Positions 22,301 through 34,663 of a DNA stretch of 64,000 bases are shown piece after piece. The translations under genes were made by a program, and so were the position numbers. Under the pieces are notes generated by a model. The model was not told the origin of the DNA and did no database searches. It worked only from the letters and a program-made list of their open reading frames with translations. The stretch spans positions 2,046,001 to 2,110,000 of the forward strand of contig SRSI01000050.1 of the NCBI GenBank assembly GCA_005656395.1, written 5' to 3'. Origin of the DNA: Strongyloides papillosus (taxonomy: Eukaryota > Nematoda > Chromadorea > Rhabditida > Strongyloididae). Within the stretch, counting starts at the first letter, position 1; each line of letters opens with the position of its first letter.

Positions 22301-22783
22301 CGGAAAATTCTTTAGCTGCGTATTCATTACAAAATGTTTAACAATTCGGTAGATTAAAATACTGTAAATATAACAAATCAGTTAACTTATCAACAGATAA
22401 AGGATAAAGATGAGCTATGTAGATCGTTACAGATTAATCAGTAAGAAAATCATCTGATAACCGATTTATGTGATACTCATAAAAATAATTATTTAAAACT
22501 TTTTTGTTGTTATAGAAATTTTCTATTTTGAATTTTTTACTAAGTAAAAGTTAAAAACAACTCAAGAAAGCCTTGTCCATATTTTTTACTTTTGAAATAA
22601 CTATTTCCTTCATTTTTAACCAGAAAATTTACTATTCAAGAAGCATAGTTTATATAAAGAAAACAACAAACAGTGAAAAAAAACTACAAAAATATCCATT
22701 TAGATGGAAATTCTTCTGTAAAATTAAAGACCATATGGTTCAGGTTCATACGATGAACTCGATTATTCCAATTCTTTCATTAT

Positions 22784-23883
22784 TCAGCGATCAAGTTCTT
22801 CTCCTTCATCCCATAATACAACACGTCTTGTGATAATATGCTTATTCTTGAGACAATACTTACAATTTAATATAGATATAAATACAGAGCAAATACCCCT
22901 TTCATAAATACATTCTCCTACATTCCCGAGTTCCTTGAGTTCTTCTCTTAAAATAAGAAGAAGAAAATAGAACATACCATTAAATTTTATATAAAGAGTG
23001 GTTTCATTGTAACCACATTCATTCTGCATTTTATGTGGTTGCTCCATTGTAAAGTATTTCTTGAGAATACTTTTTACAAATTCGATGTTATTTGTCTCCC
23101 CAATATTCAAATATTCTATATTTGGATTCATTCTAAGTAACTTAATAACCAAGTCAATTAGTAAAACCTCCTTTCCAGCGGTATAAACGTTGGTAAATGT
23201 TTTCATGCTGCGGAGGGATGATAAAGATAATCGTGAATAGATATCCTCTACTCCTTTTGATGATGAATATATATCCACAATAGAAAGGTTTTCGATTGAT
23301 GAATGTTTTTCAACGAATAGTCGGAAACTTTTTAAACCCTCTTCTTTAAGCCTGAAAATAATCAACTCTCCAATGTTTGTTCCTATTGGAAGAGATCTAT
23401 TCAAGATGTCAAAAATAAAAGGATCACAAGAACCACATACTTCAAGACGGCCGAGATTCTTCATATCAAATATTTTTAGGAATCTAAGCAACTCCTGATC
23501 ATCTTGAATGTCCGTCTTTTTCTGAAAGAAAAATTAAATAAAATATTAAGGGTTGTCAAAACTATTACCGTATTCGAAGCCATTGGAACATCTTGGAAAT
23601 CTCCACTATAGAAACTCATCTTGACATGAATTGGATGGCTATCAGAATTCTTTTTATAATTTATCCATAAATCTTCCACCTTCCTTCTTTCCAATTTATG
23701 GTAGTTTTTATTAATAACATTATAGAATCCTCTTGATACAAGTCTTGCATTGAGGATATCCTTCCAGGAGAGATTCGAGAAAATGATAGCAAGAACATCA
23801 TCAGGAAGGTCAGATATATAATCTTTTTCTTCAAAATATTTCTCCTCTATACTAAAATTCATGCCAAGATTATTGAGATCCAT
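22784..23883 (-). CDS. F-box protein, array copy C
   Basis: Exons 23883-23569 and 23521-22784 (47-base intron) encode 350 residues. The F-box lies at about 21-67 (ISDLPDDVLAIIFSNLSWKDI..RLVSRGFYNVI). The start MDLNNLGMNFSIEE extends about 8 residues further than in copies B and D, as also in copy E. Exon 2 has the LRR-like middle part (IEYLNIGETNNIEFVKS) and the conserved C-terminal CKYCLKNKHIITRR. The family role is presumably substrate adaptor of an SCF-type ubiquitin ligase; the substrate is unknown. The frame is intact in both exons. Confidence 0.8.
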
Positions 23884-24356
23884 GATAAAATTATATTTTA
23901 CACAACCCTGAAAAAAGATATTAACATGATTAAATCAAAAGAACAAATAGAAAAAACGAGTAAAAAATCAAATCAAAAAATTTCTCACGTTAACCCTGAT
24001 AAAAATGAAAAGAACAAATTTAAGTGTATAGAGTGGAAAAGTATTCGCAATTTAATAAGATTCATTTTATACTGAAACATACCACGAGAAAATGACTATT
24101 TTATTGTGGTATAATTAGCGTGTCAAGTAAAAATATTCATTATTCCATTCTTTTTATATACACCTATAACAAAAAGATTTTGAAATCTAGAGACTTTTTT
24201 CATTCTATTGAGAGTTTATCAATCTTCTACTTACTATCCAATATATTACGAAATAGAAATAACGATAAGTTCAAAGTATATTTTAAAGGGTAAACGTTAA
24301 AAACATCAAATATATTATTATATGGTAAATGGTAAAAAAGAAATAAAATAAGTTAT

Positions 24357-24490
24357 TTATGTATACAATCTTCGTTCTTCTTGATGACAATGTTCTGAGT
24401 CCTTGATAATAACAGCAAAAACATCAATTGAATTAACAGGACTGATACAACAAATCTTCTGGACCTTAATAATAACACTGTGATCCTTAA
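24357..24490 (-). pseudogene. Decayed F-box C-terminal fragment (upstream of copy C)
   Basis: Open fragment VQKICCISPVNSIDVFAVII then KDSEHCHQEERRLYT and a stop at 24357. It aligns with the intact tail at 33133-33366 but has no start and no upstream coding sequence. Confidence 0.6.
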
Positions 24491-24954
24491 CGGAAAATTC
24501 TTCAGCTTCGTATTCTTTTCAAAGTGTTTAACAATTCGGTGGATTAAAATATTGGAAATATAACAAATCAGTTAACTTATCAACAAAACAGTAAAGTAAA
24601 GGCATGTAATGTAGATCGTTTTAGATTAATCAGTAACAAAATTATTTGATAACCAATTAACGTAATACCTATAAAAATAATTATCTAAAACCTTTTTGTT
24701 GTTTCAGAAATTTTCCATTTTGAATCTTTTATTAAGCAAAAGTTAGAAACAACCGAAAAATACATGGTACACGTTTTTTCATTCCTCAAATACCTACTTC
24801 CAATCGTGATAACAAATACTTTATTAAGAAAACATAGTTTATAAAAAAATTACAATAAAAAGTGAAAAAAAAACCCATAGAAGAATATAATTAAAGTGGG
24901 AGTTTTTTTGGAAAACTAAGGATCGTACTAATAATCCAATTTTCTCCCAGACAT

Positions 24955-25981
24955 TTAAATTTTGTATAAGACAAGTTCCCTCTTGATTATATGTCTATTC
25001 TTAAGACAATACTTACAATCGACAGCAGATTTAAATATAATAAAATCTGAAATATTGGTGACTTCTTCTACATTCTCGAGTTCACTAAGATAATTTTTTA
25101 AAACATTACGTAGATGAATAAAATTACCACCAAAACCCAAACGAAAAGAAATTTCATTGTAGCTACATTCATTCTTCATTTTACGAGGCTGCTCCACTTT
25201 AAAATATTCTTTGAAAACATTTGCTGCAAATTCAATGTTTTTTGTCCCAATAATCAGAGCATTTATATCCCTTCTAAGAAACTTATTAACAATATTAACT
25301 GATAAAATCTTTGTTATACTACATTCAGAGATGCTAAAATAGTTAGTAGTGTTCAAGGTTGACAACGATAAGAACGAAGGAACGTCCTTCGCTTCTGTTG
25401 AAGAAGTACCTATATGTTGAATATAAAGACTCTTGACTGACGAAATTTTATCAATGAATGTTTGGAAACTCCTGAAATCCTTTTCCGCGACCTTAGGAAT
25501 TATCAAAAGGCAGATTTTTGTTCCTACTAGAATATACCTATTCAGGATATCAAAGATATTAAGACTATCATCAACATATAAACCAAGCTTCCAGATGTTC
25601 CTCATATCAAACACTTTTATGTATCTTGACAACTTTTCACAACTGCGAATTTTGACTCTTTTCTGAAAAATAAAAGTTGAACGAAATACAAATGATCACA
25701 AAAACTATTACCTTGCAGGAAGGAAATTTGCCAACCCTACAGAGATAAAATGGATATCTTCTACAATTTTTATTATATCCTATCTCCAATTCAGATATCT
25801 CTCTCCTCTTTAATTGGTGGTAGTTTTCATGAATAAAATTGTAAAAGCTCCTTGACACGAGCTTAACATTGAGAAGATCCCTCCAGGAAAGTTCTGACAA
25901 GATACGAACAAGAGGATCATCAGGAAGTACGAATATATCCTTTTGTTCTTCGGTGACTTTCTCGTCCGAAAAAGAATCCAT
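24955..25981 (-). CDS. F-box protein, array copy D
   Basis: Exons 25981-25712 and 25662-24955 give 325 residues, the shortest intact member. Exon 1 is about 11-15 codons shorter than its paralogs just before the splice site. F-box at about 15-61 (IFVLPDDPLVRILSELSWRDL). Exon 2 keeps the LRR-like central segment, although the usual NPNIxYL repeat reads RDINALIIGTKNIEF, and ends with CKYCLKNRHIIKRELVL. The frame is open throughout. The proposed function is the same as for the other array members (SCF substrate adaptor, by family). Confidence 0.78.
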
Positions 25982-26460
25982 GGTGGAGTTACAACTATAT
26001 TTAAAACAACCCTAAAAAGATATAAACATGGTTGGATTGAAAAAAGATAAGGAAAAATAGCATAAACCAAATCAAGAAATTTCTCACGTTAACCCTGATG
26101 GCAATGAAAAGAACAATTTTAAGTGTATAAAGTGAAAAAAATCGTCATTTTATAAGTTTGATTGAATTTCGAAACATGATTACGAACAAATGAATACCTT
26201 ATGATAACTATAGTTCTGTCAAATAAAAATATTTACTTTTTTATTCGTCTTTTTGTACCTATATCAAAAAACAGTTTGATATCTTATAGACTCTTTTTAT
26301 CATCCTAGTAAGAGTTTATCAGTCTTTCATTAACTATCCAATATATAACGAAATAGAAACGAAGGAAAGTTTAAAGTATATTTCAAAGACTAAACGTTAG
26401 AAACATCAAACAAATTATAGATGGTAGTTAATTGATAAAAAACAAATTAAGGGATATAAA

Positions 26461-26580
26461 TTATTTATTCACACAATCCTCGTTCTCCTGATGATAATGA
26501 TCTAGACCTTTGAAAATAAGAACGAAAATATTGTTTCGATTGGCAAGGCGGGTACAACAGATTTCCTTGGTTCGATAATA
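26461..26580 (-). pseudogene. Decayed F-box C-terminal fragment (upstream of copy D)
   Basis: Reads KEICCTRLANRNNIFVLIFK then GLDHYHQENEDCVNK and a stop at 26461. The CxxCxxN and DHxH..NE.C positions match the tail at 33133-33366. Confidence 0.6.
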
Positions 26581-27014
26581 TCAATGTGATCCTTTAACGG
26601 AAAATTCTTCAGCTTTGTATTCTTTTCAAAATGTTTAACAATTCGGTAGATTAAAATACTGAAAATATAACAAATCAGTTAACTTATCAATAAAGAAGAA
26701 TAAAAACGATTGATGTGAATCGTTTCAGATTAATCAGTAACACAATCATCTGACAAACAGTTAACACAGCATCTACCAAAATAATTACTAAAAACTTTTT
26801 AATTGGCATAAAAATGTTTTATTATGTAAAAGTCGAAAACAACCGAAAAACATCTGGTACACGTTTTTTCATTCCTCAATTACCTAGTTCCTCCTGTCCA
26901 AAAAATAATTTACTATAAAAACGTATTTTTTAAAAATAAATCACAAGAAAAAGCAAAAAAAAATAATATAATTTATATTTAAATCGGTGTTCTTTTGTAA
27001 AAATAAAAATCATA

Positions 27015-28161
27015 TTAATAATTCAATTCTTCACCATAGAAATCCATATGGTGCAAGAAAACTTTTCTCGTGATTGTATGTCTATTTTTGAGACAGTTCT
27101 TACAATCTACATTAGATTCAAATATGGCATATGGTTGTAAATCTGAATAAAATGATGATGAATAATCTGGAGTCACAGTGACTTCTTTTTCATTTCTGAG
27201 TTCACTGAGAACATTTTTTAAAATTCCATGAAGATGCTCGATTTTACCGTTGAAACGTAGGAAAAGAATTTTTTCACACAATAAATTACATTCACTCTCC
27301 ATTTGGGGTAGTTCCTCCACTCCAAAGAATTCCTTGAAAGCACCCTCTAAAAATTCAATGTTCATTGATCCAATATCCAGAATTCGTATATCTGGACTGT
27401 TTCTAAGTAATTTGGTAACAAAATCAGGTGATAAAACCTTGGTTCTATTGCATTCTCTGATTTCAAAATATTTTATGGTCTTGAAGGATGACAATGACAA
27501 GAACGAGTAGACATCTCTTGGTTCTGTTGAAGGAGCACATAGATGTTTGATAGTAAGAAACCCGACCCACGATATTTTCTCAATGAATATCTGGAAACTT
27601 CCAAAATCTTTTTCCGCAAGCTTGGGAATTTCCAAGAATCTGATCTTCGTTCCTACTTGAAAAAGCCTTTCCAAGATGCTGAAAACATCAAGATTACCAG
27701 CAGCAGGTACAAGAAATCTTCTGAGCTTCCTCATATCAAACATTTTTAAAAAACCAGTCAATTCTCCAACACTTTGAATGTTTATGGATTTCTGAAAAAG
27801 TGAAGTTGAAAAAAATATTAGTGGTTATCAAAACTATTACCGGGAAGCCATATTGAATTACACCTGTATTCCTGTCTCCCACACTCTTTAAACTTATCTG
27901 GAGATGAAATGGACAACGACCACAATATTCATTATACTTTATCGAAAAATCACGTACCATTCTTCTCTCTAATCTATGATAATTTCTATGAACGATACCA
28001 TAGAACCTTCTTGATACAAGTTTTATAGTGTTGACATCCTCCCAGGAGAGTTTTGATAAAATGATAACAAGAACATCATCAGGAAGGTCAGATATTTCAT
28101 CTTGTACTTCAAAATATTCCTCCTCTATACTAAAATCCATGCCAAGATTATTAAGATACAT
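27015..28161 (-). CDS. F-box protein, array copy E
   Basis: Exons 28161-27841 and 27791-27015 give 365 residues, the longest member. The frame is open further upstream, but the start MYLNNLGMDFSIEE matches copy C and follows the conserved acceptor at 28186-28187. F-box at about 22-68 (ISDLPDDVLVIILSKLSWEDV). The extra length is a serine/tyrosine-rich insertion (TPDYSSSFYSDLQPYAIFES) shortly before the terminal CKNCLKNRHTITRKV motif. The central LRR-like segments are intact (DIRILDIGSMNIEFLEG). Confidence 0.8.
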
Positions 28162-28639
28162 GATAAAATTATATTTAAGACAACCCTGAAAAGAGATATT
28201 AATATGATTAAATTGAAAGAACAAATGGGAAAAATGAGTAAAAAAAATCGAGGAAATTCTCACGTTAACCCTAATGACAATGGAAATAACAAACTTAAGT
28301 TTATAAAGTGGAAAAAAAATCATAATTAAATAAGTTTTATTGAATTTCGAAACATGATTGCAAACAAATGAATACCTTATAATAACGATAGTTCGTGTCG
28401 AATAAATTTATTCGTTGTTTCATTCTTTTTGCACCTATACTAAAAAACAGTCTGATATCTTAGGGACTCTTTTTTCACCCTAGTAAGAGTTTATCAGTCT
28501 TCTATTACTATCCAATATATTACGAAACAGAAATAACGATAAGTTCAAAGTATATTTAAAGAGTAGTGTATTAATTAAAAACATTAATGAATTCTAGATA
28601 GTAAATGGTAAAAAAGAAATGAAGAAATACAAATAAGTT

Positions 28640-28760
28640 GTTTATGCAGGCAATGCTCATTCTTTCTGATGGCAATGATCTGAGTTTTTGACAAAAACAA
28701 CAAAAACATTAATTGAATTAGCAAGACAGGTACAAAAAATTTCCTTAGCTTCAATAATAA
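28640..28760 (-). pseudogene. Decayed F-box C-terminal fragment (upstream of copy E)
   Basis: Reads EAKEIFCTCLANSINVFVVF then VKNSDHCHQ, then slips frame before NEHC. It is the closest relative of the intact tail at 33133-33366 within the array. Confidence 0.6.
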
Positions 28761-29235
28761 CATTGTAATCCTTCATCAGAAAAATGCTTCAGTTACATAT
28801 TTATTTCAAAATTTTAAAAATTCCTTAGATTAAAATACCGAAAATATAACAAATCATTTAGCTTATCAATAAAAACAGAAAAAAGATAAATGGTGTAGAC
28901 GTTGTCAGGTGAATCAACAATAAAATCATTTGATAACCATCAACATAATACCTATCAAAATAATTACTAAAAAATCTTTTTATCATTATGGAAATCTCCC
29001 ATTTTAAATTCTTCATCATGTAAAAGTTGAAAACAGCCGAAAAACACTTGGTACAGGTACACATTTTTCCTTCCTGAAATATCTACTTCTCGTGTAAACA
29101 AATAATTTATTATTAAACATAGGTTATAAGATAAAAAAAAGAACAACCAAATAAGGATAAAAAAATCACAAAAATACATATCCAAATGGTAGTTTTTCAG
29201 TATAAGAAATAATAAGAAAGATCACTCATTTTCTG

Positions 29236-30352
29236 TCAAGCCTCTAGAGTAGCACGTCTCTTGATCTTATGTTTGTTCCTGAGACAATACTTACAATTCA
29301 TAATAGATTCAAATACAGCACGATACCGAAGTAACGAAGTGCTACTGACTTCCTCTACATTCTGGAGTTTATCGAGGCCATTTCTCATAACATTACATAG
29401 ACGTTCGAATCTACTACTAGGATATTTGAATTTATCATTAAGACGTAGTGTAAGATCAATTTCATGGTATTGGCATTCAGTCTCTATTTTACGTGGTTGG
29501 TCTACTGCAAAAAATTTCTTGAAGACACTCTTTAGAAATTTGATGTTCCCTGACTTAATAACCAGAGACTCTATATTTGGAATCTTTCTAAGAAATATGG
29601 TAACCGTATCAGCCGAAAAAATCTTCGTTGTATTGCAATCATAGATGTGGAAATGTTCAATGGTGTTGAGAAATGGCAAGGATAAGAATGAATTGACATT
29701 TCTTGCTTTTTTTGAAGGAAAACATATTTGACCAAAGGAAAGACTAGTGATTGGAGGAATTTTCTTCACAAAGGCTCGAAAACTCATGTAATTCATATCC
29801 TCAAGCTTGGAAACATGTAAGTCGCTGATTTTTGTTCCTACTTGAAGAGACCTATTCAAAATGTTGAAGATATCGCGACTATCATCAACGTATACACGAA
29901 GACTGAAAAGGTTCTTCGTATCAAACATTTTTAGGTATCTAGACAAATCTTCGCCACTTTGAATTTGGGCGGTTCTCTGGAAAATAAAAGTTGAATAAAA
30001 TGTTAATGGTCACTAAAACTATTACCTTGTGGGAAGGAAATTTAAGGATGGCACGTTGATGCTCGTTCCTCAACTGTGTAGAAAGCATGTAGAGACGAAT
30101 TGGAAAGCTTCTACAATTTTTATTATATGTTATATTAATTTTAAACACCTTTCTCCTGTTCAATAAGTGCCATCTTCCACGAATAATTTTATCGAATCTC
30201 TTTGATATGAGTCTTGCATTGAGGATCTCTTCCCAGGAGAGTTTTGACAAAATAAGAAAAATAGCATCCTCAGACAAAGAAAGTTTATCTTTTTGTGATT
30301 CAGAACATCCCTCCTCTGTACTATAATCCATTGTAGAACAGTCAGAGTCCAT
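29236..30352 (-). CDS. F-box protein, array copy F
   Basis: Exons 30352-30026 and 29976-29236 give 355 residues. F-box at about 23-69 (LSLSEDAIFLILSKLSWEEI..RLISKRFDKII), where the usual LPDD is LSED. Exon 2 encodes LRR-like repeats (IESLVIKSGNIKFLKS) and an enlarged basic segment before the terminal CKYCLRNKHKIKRR. The start MDSDCSTMDYS contains two in-frame methionines; the first follows the conserved acceptor at 30383-30384 by exactly the array spacing of 30 bases. The upstream flank contains a solo LTR (30479-30653) not present in other units. Confidence 0.8.
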
Positions 30353-30473
30353 GATTGAAGGAAAATTATGTTTAAAACAACCCTGAAAATAAGATATAAA
30401 TATGGTGGAATCGAAAGAATTTATAGAAAAAATGACTACAAATCAAATAAAGAAATCTCTCATGTTAGTCATG

Positions 30474-30658
30474 ATGACTGTTTGGGCATTATGTTGCGTC
30501 GGTGACATTTAAGTGACGCGTCGTGTTTGTTTGGGTTTAATGTGTATAAATATCGTGTAATTGTGATGACTAATCCGTTCTGTGTTTCCCCTTCGTTTGT
30601 AACGTTTGCGTTTTTTAAATAAATATTAATTTATTACTAACTTTATTCTAACAATGAC
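30474..30658 (+). mobile_element. Solo LTR (175 bp) with 5-bp target duplication
   Basis: The element 30479-30653 begins TGTTTGGG and ends CTAACA (TG...CA ends with TGTT/AACA inverted termini). It is flanked on both sides by ATGAC (30474-30478 and 30654-30658). It is visibly richer in G and C than its surroundings and contains a TATA-like tgtataaatatc and an AAATAAAT-type polyadenylation signal. The orthologous place in neighbouring F-box units (for example near 28270, atgacaatgg) is uninterrupted. No internal retroelement domains are present, so this is a solo LTR; the strand is arbitrary. Confidence 0.85.
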
Positions 30659-31008
30659 AATGAAAAGAACAAATTTTAATGTATATATTGGAAAAGTACT
30701 GTAATTTAGTAAGATTCATTGCATAGTGAATCATCACTACGTGTAAATGATTATATTATAGTCTTGTAAGTGGTGGGTTAAACAAAAATATCAATTATTT
30801 CATTCTTTTTATACGCCTATAGCAAAAATATTTTGAAATCTAGAGACTTTTTTCATTCTGTTGAGAGTTTATCAGTCTTCCATTTATTATTTAATATATT
30901 ACGAAATAGAAATAACGATAAATTCAAAGTATATTTTAAAGGGTAAACGTTAAAAACATCAATTATATTATAGATGGTAAATGGTAAAAAAGAAATAAAA
31001 TAAGTTAT

Positions 31009-31135
31009 TTATGTATACAATCTTCGCTCTTCTTGATGATAATCATACGAGTTTATGATAATAACAACAAAAACATCAATTGAATTAGCAAGATTGATAT
31101 AACAAATCTTCTGGACCTTAGTAATAACACTGTGA
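31009..31135 (-). pseudogene. Decayed F-box C-terminal fragment (upstream of copy F)
   Basis: Reads KVQKICYINLANSIDVFVVI then IINSYDYHQEERRLYT with a stop at 31009. It is nearly the same as the fragment upstream of copy C. Confidence 0.6.
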
Positions 31136-31610
31136 TTCTTAACGGAAAATTGTTCAGCTTCGTATTCTTTTCAAAGTGCTTAATAATTCGGTGGATTAAA
31201 ATACTGGAAATATAACAAATCAGTTAACTTATCAATAAAAAAATAGAGTAAAGACGAGTAATGTAGATCGTTTCAGATTAATCGGTAACAAAATTATTTG
31301 ATAACCAATTAACGTAATACCTATAAAAATAATTATTTAAAACCTTTTTGTTGTTTCAGAAATTTTCCATTTTGAATCTTTTATTAAGCAAAAGTTAGAA
31401 ACAACCGAAAAATACATGGTACACGTTTTTTCATTCCTCAAATACCTACTTCCAATCGTGATAACAAATACTTTATTAAGAAAACATAGTTTATAAAAAA
31501 AAATTACAATAAAAAGTGAAAAAAAAACCATAGAAGAATAATATAATTAAAGTGGGAGTTTTTCTGAAAAACTAAGGATCGTACTAATAATCAAATTTTC
31601 TCCCAGACAT

Positions 31611-32667
31611 TTAAATTTTGTGTAATACAAGTTTCTTCTCGATTGTATGTCTATTCTTTAGACAATACTTACATTCTATAGCAGATTTAAATATGACATT
31701 ATACGAATACCTGACTATCCTTACATTCTTTAGTCCTCTTATATCATTTCTTAAAATATTATCAAAGAGACGTTCAAAATCACCTCCAAAGAACAGATCA
31801 AGCACAGTAATATTACGACCATATTTACTCTCTGCCTCATGTGGATACTCCGTTGTTAGAAAGTTCTTGATGATACTCCTAGAATTTTCTATGTTTGTTG
31901 ACTGAAGATGCAAATCTTTTAGATTCGGATTTTCTCTAATTAAATTAGTAACAAAACTACCTGACAAAACTTCAGTTTTTTGCCATTCAAAGATGCTTAA
32001 ATCTTTAAGGGTTTTGAAAGCAGGCAAAGAAAAGAGTGAGTAAACATCCTTTTCTCCTGTTGATGGAACACATATATTTTCGATATAAAGCTTCTTAACT
32101 GATGAAAGTTTTTCGAAGAATGTTCGGGAACTCTTAAAATCCTTTTCTGCAAACTTGGAAATCCTTAAATTTTCGATTTTTGTTCCTGTTTGAAAAGACT
32201 TGTTTAAGACGCTGAAAATGTCAAGATTATCAGCAACAGACACATCAAGAAGGTTGAGATCTCTCATATCAAACATTTTGAAGATTCTAGACAACTCTTC
32301 AACACTTTGAATCTCGATATTTTCCTGGAAAAGAAAAGTTGGTAAAAATATTAATAGTCATAAAAACTATTACCATGTAGTATTGATCATGAACCTCGTA
32401 ATCCCAATAATCAACGAAAAGTAAATCGACAGAAATTGGATATTCTTCACAATTTTTATCATATTTTATCCAAACGCTATGTACACATTTCCTATCTAAT
32501 AGGTGGTAGTTTTCATGAATAAAATTGTAGAAACTCCTTGACACAAGTCTTAATTTGAGAATATCCTTCATGGAGAGTTCCGATAAAATACGAACAAGAA
32601 GAGCATCAGGAAGTACAAATATATTATTTTGTTCTTCTGTCCCTTTCTCGTCCGAAATATAATCCAT
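31611..32667 (-). CDS. F-box protein, array copy G
   Basis: Exons 32667-32374 and 32324-31611 give 335 residues. F-box at about 15-61 (IFVLPDALLVRILSELSMKDI..RLVSRSFYNFI). Exon 2 has the LRR-like region (LKDLHLQSTNIENSRS) and ends with ECKYCLKNRHTIEKKLVLHK. This is the upstream-most intact member of the array. The frame is open and the splice junction is phase-correct. Skp1 binding is predicted from the F-box; the target is unknown. Confidence 0.8.
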
Positions 32668-33132
32668 GGTAGAATGATAGTTATATTTAAAATAAGTCTG
32701 AAAAAATATTTAAATATGGTTAAATCGAAGGAGTGTAATTGCAAAATGAACACAAATGAAATCGAGAAATTTCTTACGTTAATCCTGTTGACAATAAAAA
32801 GAACAAATTTAAGTGGAGAGAGTGAAAAAGTATTCGTAATTTAATAAGTTTCATTTCTTACTGAAACACCACCACAAGAAAATAACTATTTATTGTGGTA
32901 ATAGTAATGCGTAAAACGAAAAGTGACGTTGTTTTGTTATATTTTTTGACCTTTACCAAAGAACAGTTTGATATCTTAGGGACTCTTTTTCGTCCTAGTA
33001 AGAGTTTATCAGTCATCCACAAATTATCCAATGTATTACGAAATAGAAATAAAAACAAGTTTAAAGTACATTTCAAATGATAAAGTATCAAAAACATTAA
33101 ACAATTATAGATTGTAAATGGTAAAAAAGAAA

Positions 33133-33366
33133 TTAAGAGATAAAAATAAGTTTTGTTTGCGCACAATGCTCATTCTTCCAGATATGACAATGATCTGAGT
33201 CTTTGATAGTAACAACAAAAACATTAATCGAATTCGTGAAACAGGTATAACAGATTTTCTGGGCCTCAATCATAAAATTGGTTTCAAGAAATTCAAAAGA
33301 GTATAAACTTCTGGTAGTTCGGAGGTTTTTAAGAACAACTCTAATGATCCTCTTAAGATCATCCAT
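33133..33366 (-). pseudogene. F-box C-terminal fragment, best preserved (77 codons)
   Basis: Open from an ATG at 33366 to 33133. Residues 2-47 align by eye with the last 50 residues of the array F-box proteins: DLKRIIRVVLKNL matches the helix before the tail, and KICYTCFTN matches the ECKYCLKN signature. It continues with FVVTIKDSDHCHIWKNEHC, which the main family lacks. No F-box is encoded nearby upstream. It is most likely the surviving 3' end of a second F-box lineage, decayed in all other units. Expression as a 77-residue peptide cannot be excluded. Confidence 0.55.
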
Positions 33367-34663
33367 ATTTTTATTGTTTTAAAAATCAATTCAATAATAC
33401 TGTGATTGCAAAACTGTGCTTTCCTCATGAGTTCTATATCTCATTAATGCCGTTGAAAGACATGAAGAGTGCTTCATTTTTTTGTAGGAATATTTATATT
33501 ATTTATTGTTGTATAAATTGGAAATAAACTTTCCATACATAAATTTTCATTACCGCATTCTGAAGATTCAACTGTCTTTAAAGTTATTATTGATGATAGA
33601 TTCAAATTTGGTCTAAATTTAGTAACCCCCTCTTAAAAAAGTAAATAAAGGGTTTGGTTTGCTACAAAGAGTATTTTTATATTATACAATGATAAAATAA
33701 CTATATTTAAAAGTAGTTTTTTTTGCAGCATTTGTTTTTTTACTTAAATTTCTGACATAAACTATTATACATTATGAGTATAACTTTTAAATTTGACTTT
33801 TGTAAAAACATATCAGAAGTAGCAAAAGTTATTGTTGCATCGGAAAGATTCTTTCAATGATATATTTAAAACAAAGGGAAATAACTACGAATATCCTTCT
33901 CTCAGAATGAGTTAGTGGTAGCATTAGAGACGAATCAGTTGTTTAAAATTGCGATTATACAGACATTATAATTACTTTGGTCAAAAAATTTATTCATTTT
34001 GTCATTTTTTACATGTGAAAATTGATACAAGATTTTAACATATTTCAATTTTCAAGAGAAATTATCGGATAAGTTACCATTAATGAAATTATATTCTTTC
34101 TACATCCAAAATTCGTTAACTTTAGAATATGCTATAATATAGCAGTTAAACGTATATGACAGAAGAATTGGGACTCTAATCGGGGTAACATATTGTTGAA
34201 GTATATGATAAATTCGAATTTTTATATTACCATTATTTTTTATCCTTTTATAATAATCAGTTTTTTGATTCCTAAAATATGTGACTTTTTAAAAAGTAAT
34301 AAAAATTATTATTTTACAGGTTCTTCAAAATTTATGAGTATTTTGATCATAAATATACTTTTAATTTTTCACAAAAAAACATTTATTATTGGAAACCTTT
34401 TCTATGTCCTTAACGAGAAAAAAAATAGTTAATTGAATGCTGATATGCCGTCATCGTATACTTACGTTGAATTTTTGAAAGGAAAATAATTTAAATTGGA
34501 GAAAATGTGCAGTATTCTAATACTGAACAAATTAAAATGTAGATTTAAAAGTTTATTTTTGTAACAAAATTTAATCTTCAATTCTTTTATTTATATACAA
34601 ATTTCTAAAATCTATATTACGTTTAATTTCCAAACTTTGTAATTAATAGGAAACTTTAGAAAT
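33367..34663. other. Intergenic region beyond the F-box array
   Basis: AT-rich with no supported gene. A 79-codon hydrophobic ORF at 34193-34432 has AT-noise composition. A TTTAG acceptor-like site lies about 9 bases before the WRAP53 start. Confidence 0.55.

Noticed and set aside
28858..29185. ORFs downstream of F-box copy F, and the similar one at 31337-31531
   Set aside because: They derive from the 3' flank repeated in each array unit. Frames are not conserved between units, so they are not considered genes.
34193..34432. 79-codon hydrophobic ORF upstream of WRAP53
   Set aside because: Composition is that of random AT-rich DNA, with no signal, conserved motif or paralog in the window.
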